NCBI RefSeq assembly: GCF_035658495.1
Contig: NZ_CP141945.1
Location: forward strand, 124,001-188,000
Length of the DNA stretch: 64,000 bases
Source: Novosphingobium sp. RL4
Lineage (GTDB): Bacteria > Pseudomonadota > Alphaproteobacteria > Sphingomonadales > Sphingomonadaceae
Direction of reading: 5' to 3'
Shown here piece by piece: positions 34,395-42,711 of the stretch. Position numbers and translations under genes: made by a program. Each line of letters starts with the position of its first letter. Positions within the stretch are counted from its first letter, which is position 1. The notes under the pieces were generated by a model. The model saw only the letters and a list, made by a program, of their open reading frames with translations, was not told the origin of the DNA and ran no database searches.

Positions 34395-35252
34395 ATGCTC
34401 AGGATCGAGATTGCCGCCTCCGATGGGCAAGGTGAAGTCAATGAGGACCGCTTCGGCTATCAGGGCGATGCGGCATGGGTGATCGACGGTGCCACCGGCA
34501 TCGGGCCATCGCTGCTCGGCGCGCCGAGCGACGCTTCCTGGCTGGCGCGCAAGGCCGGCGACCTCCTGGCCGACACGCTAGCGCAAGCGCCGGAAATTCC
34601 GACCGTGGAACTGCTCCGCCAGGTCATGGCCGGATGCGCCGAAGCGCTGGCACGCGAACAGGTCAGGCCTGCGGACGGCCCGCACGAGCACCCCTCGGCG
34701 GCCTTCGCGATGGTGCGGATCATCGGCGGCGAGGCGGAATTCACGACCCTGGCCGACTGCCGAATCGCGGCATGCGAAAGCGGCGGCGGCGCCCGGTTGT
34801 TCGGCAGTTCCGCGCTCGATGCGATCGAGGCCCGCACGATCGAGGCGATGAAGGCGATTGTCGCGGAAGAGGGCGATCTCGGTTTCGAGGCGCTCAAGGC
34901 CCGGTTGATGCCGGGGCTGCGCGCCAATCGCCGGTTGATGAACCGCGATGGCGGCTACTGGGTGCTCGGCACCCAGCCGGCCGCTGCGGATCATCTCTGG
35001 CAAGTGCGGATGCCCGTGCGGCCCGGCCAGAGATTCGCCATCGCCAGTGACGGTTTTCTGCGCCTCGTCGAACTGTTCGGCGCGGCGGCACCGGCCGATC
35101 TCCTCGCCATTTCCGGGCAGGAGGACTGGGCGCGCTGGCTTGGGCTGCTGCGCGATCTCGAGGACGAGCCCGATTCGCTGCATCGTTTTGCCCGCGTGAA
35201 GCCGCGCGACGATGCCAGCCTTGTTGTCTGTAGCTGGGAGGATGCGCGCTGA
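34395..35252 (+). CDS. PP2C-family protein phosphatase
   Basis: A 285-residue cytoplasmic protein with the PP2C metal-site pattern: NEDRFG at residues 16-21, VIDGATGIG near residue 31 in place of the usual DGHGG, ASDGFLRLVE and the late DDASLVVC. It should be a metal-dependent Ser/Thr phosphatase. No partner kinase gene is close. Its stop overlaps the anmK start (TGATG at 35250-35254), so it is translationally coupled to a peptidoglycan-sugar kinase, which is an unusual context; it may regulate a protein of this pathway or use a small phosphorylated molecule. The start ATG is 7 bases after GGGAGAA. Confidence 0.83.
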   Translation: MLRIEIAASDGQGEVNEDRFGYQGDAAWVIDGATGIGPSLLGAPSDASWLARKAGDLLADTLAQAPEIPTVELLRQVMAGCAEALAREQVRPADGPHEHPSAAFAMVRIIGGEAEFTTLADCRIAACESGGGARLFGSSALDAIEARTIEAMKAIVAEEGDLGFEALKARLMPGLRANRRLMNRDGGYWVLGTQPAAADHLWQVRMPVRPGQRFAIASDGFLRLVELFGAAAPADLLAISGQEDWARWLGLLRDLEDEPDSLHRFARVKPRDDASLVVCSWEDAR

Positions 35253-36358
35253 TGCTGGTCATGGGATACATGAGCGGAACCTCGCTCGACGGTGTCGATG
35301 TCGCCCTGATCGAAACCGATGGAGAGCGGATCGATGCTTTCGGGCCGTCGGCGATGATCGCCTTTTCGGCGACCGAACGCGCCGTGCTCGAACGGGCCAC
35401 GCATGAGGCGCTGGCGTGGGACGGGCAGGGTGAAGAGCCCCGATCCTTCGCGCTGGCGGCGGATGTGATCGAGGGCGCGCATGTCCGCGCCGGTTTCGAC
35501 GTGATCGCGCGGGCCGGGCGGCGGCCGGACCTGATCGGATTCCATGGGCAGACCCTGCTCCATCGCCCGGAGCGCAAGCTTTCCGTGCAAATCGGCGACC
35601 CGCAGGTGCTGGCCGATGCGCTGGGAATTTCAGTCGTGGCGCAGATGCGGCAGGACGATCTCATGGCGGGCGGGCAGGGGGCTCCGCTGGTCCCGGCCTA
35701 TCATGCCGCGCTGGCAGATCGGATCGGGCTCGATGGGCCGGTGGCTTTCCTCAACCTTGGCGGCGTGGCCAACCTCACCTGGATCGGAGCAGACGGATCG
35801 CTGGTGGCGTTCGACACGGGGCCGGGAAATGGTCTTATCGATCAGGTGGTTCAGGCGCATGGCGCCGGTCGCTACGACGATGGCGGCCGGATCGCGGCGG
35901 CAGGCACGGTCAATCGGGATGTGCTGACGGACCTGCTTTCGCACGCGCATTTCCGGGGAGAAGGCCCGAAGTCGCTTGACCGATACGACTTTCCTCTCGA
36001 ATGGGCCGAGGCCTGTTCGCTGGAGGACGCGGCGGCAACGCTCACGGCCTTCACGGCGGAAGCGGTTGCACTGTCGCTCCGCACCTTGCCGCAGGCGCCG
36101 AAAGTCTGGGTCGTCTGCGGGGGCGGGAGCCACAATCCCACGCTGATGCAGGCCCTGCGCGATCGGCTTGGAGACTGCCGGACGGCGGACGAAGTTGGCC
36201 TTCGGAGCGACTTCGTCGAAGCCGAGGCGATGGCTTTCCTGGCGGCGCGCAGCCTGCGCGGCCTGCCGCTCACCTTCCCCGGCACGACCGGGGTCGCCCG
36301 CCCGCTCACCGGGGGCACGATCTGGCGCCCGGAACCGGCCGCGCTCGAATTGGTCTGA
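35252..36358 (+). CDS. anmK: Anhydro-N-acetylmuramic acid kinase
   Basis: Phosphorylates and opens 1,6-anhydro-MurNAc to MurNAc-6-phosphate with ATP. The 368-residue ASKHA kinase starts with the family signature GYMSGTSLDGVDVALIE and shows IGFHGQTLLHRPE, VAFLNLGGVANLTWI, FDTGPGNGLID and VCGGGSHNPTLM. It is coupled to the PP2C gene upstream. Its product is the substrate of MurQ, encoded about 4.6 kb downstream on the same strand. Confidence 0.97.
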   Translation: MLVMGYMSGTSLDGVDVALIETDGERIDAFGPSAMIAFSATERAVLERATHEALAWDGQGEEPRSFALAADVIEGAHVRAGFDVIARAGRRPDLIGFHGQTLLHRPERKLSVQIGDPQVLADALGISVVAQMRQDDLMAGGQGAPLVPAYHAALADRIGLDGPVAFLNLGGVANLTWIGADGSLVAFDTGPGNGLIDQVVQAHGAGRYDDGGRIAAAGTVNRDVLTDLLSHAHFRGEGPKSLDRYDFPLEWAEACSLEDAAATLTAFTAEAVALSLRTLPQAPKVWVVCGGGSHNPTLMQALRDRLGDCRTADEVGLRSDFVEAEAMAFLAARSLRGLPLTFPGTTGVARPLTGGTIWRPEPAALELV

Positions 36359-36380
36359 TATCCTGCCAAATTTTATATCA

Positions 36381-36397
36381 CCACTTGAATACCACAC
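36381..36397 (-). promoter_or_regulatory. Direct-repeat operator candidate, copy 2
   Basis: On the minus strand it reads GTGTGG-TATTC-AAGTGG, with the same 11-base period as copy 1 at 34312-34328. It lies between anmK and the TonB-dependent receptor gene, about 125 bases before the receptor start. Together the two copies suggest one regulator for degradation and uptake genes. Confidence 0.5.
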
Positions 36398-36521
36398 CTT
36401 TACATATCCATGACAGGTATGCATGGTGCAAAAACGCTAAAAAGGCACGCCGTCGAGTCTTCGGGTCGCACCAGAAACGACGGGATCTGGGTCCAGGGAA
36501 ACGAAAATGAGGAAGTCATAA

Positions 36522-39248
36522 ATGGTTAAGTCTCAACGACATACCGTGGCAATCGCAGCTCTCGCCATCGCGCTTTCGCAGGCGCCGGGTACCGCTTTCG
36601 CGCAGGCAGCCGATTCGGGCGAAGACGCAAACACCACCGCGGACATCGTCGTCACCGGCACCCGCATTGCGGTAGCCGGCCTGACGTCCAGCAGCCCCGT
36701 CGCCTCGACCGGCGAAGAGCAGATCAAGCTGCAGTCGGCGCTCACCGTTGAAGACTTCTCCACCAAGCTTCCGCAGCTTTCCGGCGGCGTTCGCCAGGGT
36801 TCGCAGGGCAGCGACGCCTTCGGCGCGCAGGTTCTCGAACTGCGCAACTTCGGCCAGAGCCGCTCGCTCGTCCTGATCGACGGCACCCGCGCAACGCCGT
36901 TCAGCTTCCGCAACTCGGCCGACGTCAACGCCATTCCCGCCTCGCTGATCAAGCGCGTTGACGTGCTGACCGGCGGCGCTGCCGCAGTTTACGGCGCAGA
37001 TGCGGTCGCCGGTGTCGTGAACTTCATCCTGAACGATGATTTCGAGGGCATTCGCGGCACGGCCACCAGCCGCCTGTCCGAACATGGCGGCGCCACTTAC
37101 GGCGGCTCGATCATGATGGGCACCGGCCTTGGCGATCGCGGCCACATCGTCATCGCGGCAGACTACACCCAGCGCGACCTGATCCGCTCGGGACAGCGGG
37201 ACTGGGCGGAAACCCCCAACCAGACCATCCCCAGCATCGGCGGCGTCTTCACCGACGTGGCCAGCGGCCGCAAGTTCGGCTTCACCGACAGCGGCGACTT
37301 CACGACCAGCCCCTCGGCCACCTCGAACATCTCGGACCGCTACCCGCTGGTATCGCCGCTCAAGCGCATCAACGTCGCGGCGCTGTTCAAGTATGAAATC
37401 ACGCCCCAGGTCGAAGTCTACGGCCGCGCGATGTATACCAATTCGCGCACCGAAGAGACCGGCACCCCCGGCGCAACCCCGGCCTCTGTGAACCGCACTG
37501 TCTCGATCAGCGAGAGCAATCCGTACCTCACCGACGACATCCGCAACCAGCTGACTTTCGTCAACGGAGCGGCGCAGGTGAACGTTTCGCGTTCGCTCGC
37601 CGAACTCGGCCTCATCAACTACGAAACCGAGCGGAACACGCTTCAGCTCCAGACCGGCCTGCGCGGTCCCTTGACCAGTGCGGTGAAGTGGAACGTCTAC
37701 GCCCAGTACGGCCGTTCGACCGAAAACACGCTGATTACCGGCGATGGCCTCGTCACCAGCTCGACCGGCGCCAACAACTTCGCTTCGATCGTCAACAGCG
37801 TCAACATCTTCGGCCCGAACCAGACCGAACTCGCCGATGCCCTTGGCAGCTCGATCAACGGGTTCAACCGCAAGCGTGACCAGTTCGTCACGGCGGCAAC
37901 CCTGAGCGGCACTCTGGAAGAGCTGTTTTCGCTGCCTGCCGGTCCGATCGGCTTCGCCGTCGGCGTCGAATATCGCCGCGAAACCGCCAGCATCGACCAG
38001 GATACGGCGCTTCTGACCGGCAATACCTACCGCCAGGGCGTCCAGGCTGCCTACAGCGGCTCGTTCGACGTCAAGGAACTCTACGGCGAAGTCCTGGTGC
38101 CGATCCTTCGGGACCTGCCGCTGATCCGCAAGCTCGACGTGGGCGGCGCCTACCGTCTGTCGGACTACAACATGTTCGGCACGCACGGCACCTGGAAGGT
38201 CGAGGGCAACTGGGAAGTCGATCGCAACCTGCGCCTGCGCGGCACATACCAGCGCGTCCTGCGCACGCCGAACTTCGGTGAGTTCGCAGCCAGCACCTCG
38301 TCGCTGCCGTTCAGCAACCTCGTGACGGTCGACCGCCTGAAGCCGCGCTACGGCGGCGATCCGTGCGTGCTGGGCACCGGCGACGCCGCCCAGTGCGCCC
38401 GCTTCGGTGCGCCGGCCGTCGGCTCTGCGGATTCCACGTCTGCCAGCTACCTGACCGGCAACTACTATTACGGCGGCAATCCGGACATCAAGCCGGAAAC
38501 CGGCTACACCACGACGCTTGGCGCCGTGTTCACACCGACCTTCCTTCCGGGCCTGAACCTGACCGTAGACTGGTACGAGCTTGACCTGCGCGGCGCCGTG
38601 GGCGTGATCCAGCCGATCGCGGCGATCACGAGCTGCTACGTCACCAATCCGACCGCCAGCAACCCGCTGTGCTCGCTGGTGACGCGCAACGCGGACGGCA
38701 CCTTCAAGGACGCCTACGTCAACAACCAGAACCTGGGCCGTCTGCTGCAGCGCGGCTTCGACATCTCGGCGAGCTACACCCTGCATCCGGCATTCCTGCC
38801 GGGCGAAGGTGTGCGCCTGAGCTATCAGGGCAACATCGTCACCTCGTACCTGATCCAGGCAAACTCGACGGTTTCGGCGGTCCAGTGCAAGGGCACCTTC
38901 GGCGCCACCTGCTCCAGCGACGGCACCACGCTGGTGCAGCCGGACTATCGCCACACGGTCGGCCTCTCCTGGCTGTTCGACAAGGGCGTGGTCCAGTTCG
39001 ACTGGCAGCGCATCGGCAAGGTCCGGTCCAGCACCGTCGGGTCTACCGAGACGATCTCGGCCCAGAACACCTTCGATCTGTCCGCCTCGTATGAGTTTAC
39101 CGACGCGATCACCTTCAGCGCCGGCGTCTACAACCTCTTCGACAAGAATCCCCCTTATGTGTCGACGGGCGGTGTCTTCAACACCTTCCCCGACACATAC
39201 GACATCCTCGGACGCACGATCGGCTTCTCGCTGACCGCGCATATCTGA
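36522..39248 (+). CDS. TonB-dependent outer-membrane receptor
   Basis: Energised outer-membrane transporter, 908 residues. A signal peptide ending near AFAQA is followed by the TonB-box/plug start DIVVTGTRIAVAG, the plug motif RSLVLIDGTRATPF and VLTGGAAAVYGADAVAGVVNF, then a 22-strand barrel with late segments YRLSDYNMFGTHGTWKVEG and LRGTYQRVLRTPNFGEF. There is no N-terminal signalling domain, so it does not control a sigma factor. Flanking anmK, an SSS symporter and murQ suggest it imports muropeptides or amino-sugar oligomers. GAGGAAG precedes the ATG. A strong terminator follows. Confidence 0.93.
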   Translation: MVKSQRHTVAIAALAIALSQAPGTAFAQAADSGEDANTTADIVVTGTRIAVAGLTSSSPVASTGEEQIKLQSALTVEDFSTKLPQLSGGVRQGSQGSDAFGAQVLELRNFGQSRSLVLIDGTRATPFSFRNSADVNAIPASLIKRVDVLTGGAAAVYGADAVAGVVNFILNDDFEGIRGTATSRLSEHGGATYGGSIMMGTGLGDRGHIVIAADYTQRDLIRSGQRDWAETPNQTIPSIGGVFTDVASGRKFGFTDSGDFTTSPSATSNISDRYPLVSPLKRINVAALFKYEITPQVEVYGRAMYTNSRTEETGTPGATPASVNRTVSISESNPYLTDDIRNQLTFVNGAAQVNVSRSLAELGLINYETERNTLQLQTGLRGPLTSAVKWNVYAQYGRSTENTLITGDGLVTSSTGANNFASIVNSVNIFGPNQTELADALGSSINGFNRKRDQFVTAATLSGTLEELFSLPAGPIGFAVGVEYRRETASIDQDTALLTGNTYRQGVQAAYSGSFDVKELYGEVLVPILRDLPLIRKLDVGGAYRLSDYNMFGTHGTWKVEGNWEVDRNLRLRGTYQRVLRTPNFGEFAASTSSLPFSNLVTVDRLKPRYGGDPCVLGTGDAAQCARFGAPAVGSADSTSASYLTGNYYYGGNPDIKPETGYTTTLGAVFTPTFLPGLNLTVDWYELDLRGAVGVIQPIAAITSCYVTNPTASNPLCSLVTRNADGTFKDAYVNNQNLGRLLQRGFDISASYTLHPAFLPGEGVRLSYQGNIVTSYLIQANSTVSAVQCKGTFGATCSSDGTTLVQPDYRHTVGLSWLFDKGVVQFDWQRIGKVRSSTVGSTETISAQNTFDLSASYEFTDAITFSAGVYNLFDKNPPYVSTGGVFNTFPDTYDILGRTIGFSLTAHI

Positions 39249-39266
39249 GGAAAACCCACCCTGCGC

Positions 39267-39310
39267 GGCGCCCGGTCAACCTCCTCCTCCGGCCGGGCGC
39301 CCGCTTTTTT
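39267..39310 (+). terminator. Rho-independent terminator after the TonB receptor
   Basis: Nine-base arms GGCGCCCGG (39267-39275) and CCGGGCGCC (39293-39301) are followed by TTTTTT at 39305-39310. It separates the receptor gene from the SSS symporter gene. Confidence 0.88.
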
Positions 39311-39323
39311 GCAAGGCTCTGAT

Positions 39324-39338
39324 AACGGGAATCCCGTT
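39324..39338. promoter_or_regulatory. Perfect 15-base palindrome before the symporter gene
   Basis: AACGGGA-A-TCCCGTT lies 27 bases before the symporter start and just after the terminator. It may be an operator or a small leader hairpin. It differs from the AAGTGG direct repeat found elsewhere in this locus. Confidence 0.35.
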
Positions 39339-39364
39339 CAGGGCCGGGTTCGGAGATGAATTCG

Positions 39365-40927
39365 ATGACGCTCCCTTTCTCGATGGCAGACTGGCTGGTG
39401 ATAGCCGCCTACCTGCTGCTGCTGGTTGCGGGGGGCTGGATCTTCACGCCGCGCAAGACCGAATCCGCGCATGAATACTTTCTCGCGGGCGGCAGCGTTC
39501 CGGCCTGGCTCGCGGCGATTTCGGTACTGTCGGCGACCCAGTCGGCAGCGACATTTCTCGGTGGCCCGGATTATGGCTATCACGGCGACCTGACCTATCT
39601 CAGCGGCAATATCGGCGGACTGATCGGCGCGATCTTCGTCGCCCACGTCATGATCCCGCGCTTCTACGCCATCAAGGCGACTACGGCCTACGAAATGCTG
39701 ACCTTGCGCTTCAGCGAGAAGGCGACACGCTGGGCAGGGGGCATGTTCCTCGTCGGCCGTGTATTCGCGGGCGGTGCGCGTGTTTATCTGGCCGCGATCG
39801 CCCTTGCCATGGTCATCACCGGCGGCGTCGATGCGCAAGGCATCATGATCGCGGCAGCCGTTCTCGTCGTCGCGAGCGTGCTGTTCACGTTCGTGGGCGG
39901 CCTCAAGTCGGTCCTCTGGAACGATCTTATCCAGTTCGTCGTCTACCTCGGTTCGGCCATAGCCGTCCTGGTGTTCCTGCGCATGTCGATCCCGGCCACC
40001 ACCGGCGATATCATCCAGGGCCTCGCCAATACCCCCGAGGGTGTCAACAAGCTCAAGTTCTTCGATTTTTCGCTCGACCTTTCACGCCCGTTCTCGATGC
40101 TCGCGATCATCACCGGTCTGTCGCTGCTCTATATCGCCAATGCGGGCATGGATCAGGACACGACCCAGCGCCTGCTTTCGTGCAAGGACGCCAAGACCGG
40201 CGCGCGCAGCCTCTACCTTTCGGTTCTGGCCACCATTCCGGTGGTGGGCATGTTCATCGTCATCGGCCTCCTGCTTTATGTCTTCTATGACCGGCCAGAC
40301 CTGATGGGCGGCGCCACGGCGGCGGCAGGAAACGAGTTCGGCGGCGAGAAGATCAGCATCTTCATGCACTACATCCTCACCCAGCTTCCCGGCGGCCTGC
40401 GCGGTCTCGTAACCGTGGGCATCTGCGCTGCCGCAGTGGCGACCACCAATTCGGCGCTCAACGCGATGTCATCGGTGCTGGTGCAGGACTTCTATCGTCC
40501 CTGGCGCGAAAAGCGCGGCCCGGCGCCGGAACGCCATTTCGTTTCGGCCGGACGCGCCGGCATGGGCGTGATCGGCTTTGCCATGTTCGTGATGGCGGTG
40601 GTTTCGTTCTACTGGCAGCGTTACAGCGACATGGGACTGCTGGAGTTCGCGCTGCAAGTCATGGTATTTACATATGCCGGCCTGCTGGGTGTCTATTTCA
40701 CCGCGCTGTTTACGGGGCGGGGCACCACGGGCTCGGTCATCGCGGCACTGCTTGTCGGCTTTGTTACCATTCTGCTGCTTCAGCCCGGTATCGCGCACGC
40801 CATCGGCCTTCCGCCGATCCTCAATGGGCTGTCGTTCCCGTTCCAGCTCTGCATCGGCACGGTCGTGGCCTTCCTCGTCTGCGCCGCTCCTGCAGGTTCG
40901 GGCAAGCACATGGCCCCGGCCGAATAA
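39365..40927 (+). CDS. Sodium/solute symporter (SSS family), probable amino-sugar transporter
   Basis: Inner-membrane Na+-driven importer, 520 residues, about 13-14 transmembrane helices. SSS motifs include EYFLAGGSVPAWLAAISVLSATQSAATFLGG near the N-terminus, ANAGMDQDTTQRLLSCKDAKTGARS, and AAVATTNSALNAMSSVLVQDFYRP. ATG 39365 is 9 bases after GGAG; ATG 39356 abuts that site and is less likely. It is followed by murQ after 46 bases and by the GntR gene, so the three are probably an operon. The substrate, likely GlcNAc, MurNAc or anhydro-sugars, is inferred from the neighbours. Confidence 0.9.
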   Translation: MTLPFSMADWLVIAAYLLLLVAGGWIFTPRKTESAHEYFLAGGSVPAWLAAISVLSATQSAATFLGGPDYGYHGDLTYLSGNIGGLIGAIFVAHVMIPRFYAIKATTAYEMLTLRFSEKATRWAGGMFLVGRVFAGGARVYLAAIALAMVITGGVDAQGIMIAAAVLVVASVLFTFVGGLKSVLWNDLIQFVVYLGSAIAVLVFLRMSIPATTGDIIQGLANTPEGVNKLKFFDFSLDLSRPFSMLAIITGLSLLYIANAGMDQDTTQRLLSCKDAKTGARSLYLSVLATIPVVGMFIVIGLLLYVFYDRPDLMGGATAAAGNEFGGEKISIFMHYILTQLPGGLRGLVTVGICAAAVATTNSALNAMSSVLVQDFYRPWREKRGPAPERHFVSAGRAGMGVIGFAMFVMAVVSFYWQRYSDMGLLEFALQVMVFTYAGLLGVYFTALFTGRGTTGSVIAALLVGFVTILLLQPGIAHAIGLPPILNGLSFPFQLCIGTVVAFLVCAAPAGSGKHMAPAE

Positions 40928-40973
40928 TGATCCCCGGCCAGATAAACGTCACCGGACAGGGACAAAGGACAAC

Positions 40974-41864
40974 ATGAAAACTGAAGCGCTCGACCCCCGT
41001 TACGTCGATCTCGACCTCTGGCCGACCGAACTGGCGGTGGAAGCCATGCTCGAAGGCCAGATGGCGGCCATAGCGGCGATCCAGTCGCAGACCGTCGCCA
41101 TCGCCCGCGCCGCGGAAGCAGCAGCCGGGCGCCTTGGCGAAACCGGCCGCCTCGTCTTCGTCGGCGCCGGCACCTCTGGCCGCCTTGCGGTGCAGGACGG
41201 TACGGAACTCTACCCGACATATGGCTGGCCCATGAGCCGCATGGTGTTCCTCATGGCCGGCGGCACCAGCGCGCTTACGGAAGCCTATGAAGGAGCCGAG
41301 GACGATGTGGAGGCCGGACGCGCCGATATCGGCAATTGCGGGATCGGGCCTTCCGACATCGTGATCGGCGTCGCCGCCAGCGGCCGCACGCCCTATACCG
41401 TTGCCGCAATCGAACAGGCGCGGGCAGTGGGCGCGTTGACCATCGGGATTGCCAACAATCCCGGTTCGGTCCTGCTGGAGAAGGCCGAGCACGCCATTCT
41501 GGCGGTGACCGGGAGCGAGATCGTCGCCGGTTCGACGCGCATGAAGGCGGGAACGGCGCAGAAAGCGATACTCAACCTGCTCTCCACCGCGATCATGATC
41601 CGCCTGGGCCTCGTCTATCAGGGCCGCATGGTCGCCATGCGCATATCGAATGAGAAGCTCTTGCAACGGGGCAGGGGCATGGTTCAGGATATCGCCGGGG
41701 TCGATGCCGACGTTGCGGCACGCGCTCTCGAAGCGGCAGACAACGAAATCCGGCTCGGCGTCATTGTCGCGCTCGGTGTTTCGGCCGAAGAAGGGCAGGA
41801 ACTGCTCGATGCACACAAGGGCAGTCTGCGCGAAGTCATGCAGGTGCTGGAAAAGCGAGATTGA
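40974..41864 (+). CDS. murQ: N-acetylmuramic acid 6-phosphate etherase
   Basis: Cleaves the lactyl ether of MurNAc-6-P, giving GlcNAc-6-P and D-lactate. The 296-residue SIS-domain protein shows VDLDLWPTELAVEAMLEGQ, RLVFVGAGTSGRLAVQDGTELYPT, GVAASGRTPYTVAAIEQA, the signature GSEIVAGSTRMKAGTAQK and late NEIRLGVIVALG. ATG 40974 is preceded by AAAGGA. D-lactate made here is probably used by Dld of the nearby operon, and GlcNAc-6-P by NagA. gntR follows after 6 bases. Confidence 0.97.
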   Translation: MKTEALDPRYVDLDLWPTELAVEAMLEGQMAAIAAIQSQTVAIARAAEAAAGRLGETGRLVFVGAGTSGRLAVQDGTELYPTYGWPMSRMVFLMAGGTSALTEAYEGAEDDVEAGRADIGNCGIGPSDIVIGVAASGRTPYTVAAIEQARAVGALTIGIANNPGSVLLEKAEHAILAVTGSEIVAGSTRMKAGTAQKAILNLLSTAIMIRLGLVYQGRMVAMRISNEKLLQRGRGMVQDIAGVDADVAARALEAADNEIRLGVIVALGVSAEEGQELLDAHKGSLREVMQVLEKRD

Positions 41865-41870
41865 CCGAAG

Positions 41871-42599
41871 ATGCGTGACATTGCCTGGACGCGAAGCGAG
41901 GAAGGGACGCCGCTCTATCTGCAACTCGCCCGCAGCCTGCGCGAGCATATCAGCAGCGGCGGGATCGATCCGGGCAGCGCACTGCCTTCTGAGCGCGATC
42001 TCAGCGAAATGGCCGGCCTTTCGCGCGTTACCGTGCGAAAGGGCATCGAACAGCTGATCGATGAAGGCGTACTGGTCCGCAAGCAGGGGTCCGGCACGTT
42101 CGTTGCCCGGCGGATCGAAACGGCGGGCTCGCGGTTGAGCAGTTTCAGCGACGACACCCGCTCACGTGGCGAGAACCCCGGCGTCGTTTGGATCTACAAG
42201 TCCTACGCGCAGCCCACCGAGGAGGAGGCTGCGGCTCTCGAAGTCCCCGCCACGGCGCGTGTCGCCCGTCTTGGCCGCGTGCGCCTTGCCGGTGGCGAAC
42301 CACTGGCGATCGAACATGCCGTGATACCTGCGGAGTTCATGCCGGACCTCGATAGTCTGGGAGATTCCCTCTATCAGGCGTTGGAAGCGCACGGTTTTCG
42401 TCCCACATCCGGCACCCAGCGTGTGCGCGCTTCGTTGGCCACACAGACAGAGGCCGGCATCCTGTGTGTTCAGCAGAATTCAGAAGTGCTGCGGATCGAG
42501 CGAACGACGAGGGTTCCCAATGGGCAGATCGTGGAATTCACGCGCTCGGTCTATCGCGGGGATCGCTACGAGTTCGTCACGGATCTCAAGGAAATCTAG
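41871..42599 (+). CDS. GntR/HutC-family regulator (UTRA ligand domain)
   Basis: A 242-residue repressor-type protein: the N-terminal GntR winged helix (PLYLQLARSLREHISSGGI, LPSERDLSEMAGLSRVTVRKGIEQL, VRKQGSGTFVAR) followed by a UTRA effector domain (VARLGRVRLAGGEPLAIEHAVIP, FTRSVYRGDRYEFV). Family members NagR and DasR sense GlcN-6-P or GlcNAc-6-P. It ends the symporter-murQ operon and is the likely regulator of the whole amino-sugar locus, possibly through the AAGTGG direct repeats at 34312 and 36381. Confidence 0.93.
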   Translation: MRDIAWTRSEEGTPLYLQLARSLREHISSGGIDPGSALPSERDLSEMAGLSRVTVRKGIEQLIDEGVLVRKQGSGTFVARRIETAGSRLSSFSDDTRSRGENPGVVWIYKSYAQPTEEEAAALEVPATARVARLGRVRLAGGEPLAIEHAVIPAEFMPDLDSLGDSLYQALEAHGFRPTSGTQRVRASLATQTEAGILCVQQNSEVLRIERTTRVPNGQIVEFTRSVYRGDRYEFVTDLKEI

Positions 42600-42613
42600 G
42601 TCAGGGCCCGTGA

Positions 42614-42630
42614 CACCGCGCTCAGCGGTG
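42614..42630 (+). terminator. Hairpin after the GntR gene
   Basis: CACCGC (42614-42619) and GCGGTG (42625-42630) form a 6-base stem 14 bases after the stop; only a weak T-rich sequence follows. Further on, AACATAATGTT at 42639-42649 is a short palindrome of unknown role. The opposing molybdopterin gene ends at 42712. Confidence 0.4.
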
Positions 42631-42711
42631 CATGGTTTAACATAATGTTCATTATCGATCTTGGCATTGATTCTGCGTGAAGAGTGATGATCGAGCCCTT
42701 TGCTCGCCGAA

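Noticed and set aside
36507..36521. Four-codon open frame (MRKS) ending directly at the TonB receptor ATG
   Set aside because: Probably a chance result of the GAGGAAG ribosome binding site sequence; too short to support as a uORF.
36516..39242. A 908-codon open frame opposite the TonB-dependent receptor gene
   Set aside because: It mirrors the receptor gene, encodes Arg/Gly/Ala/Val-rich sequence without any family motif, and arises from the codon bias of GC-rich DNA; the sense protein has signal, plug and barrel motifs.
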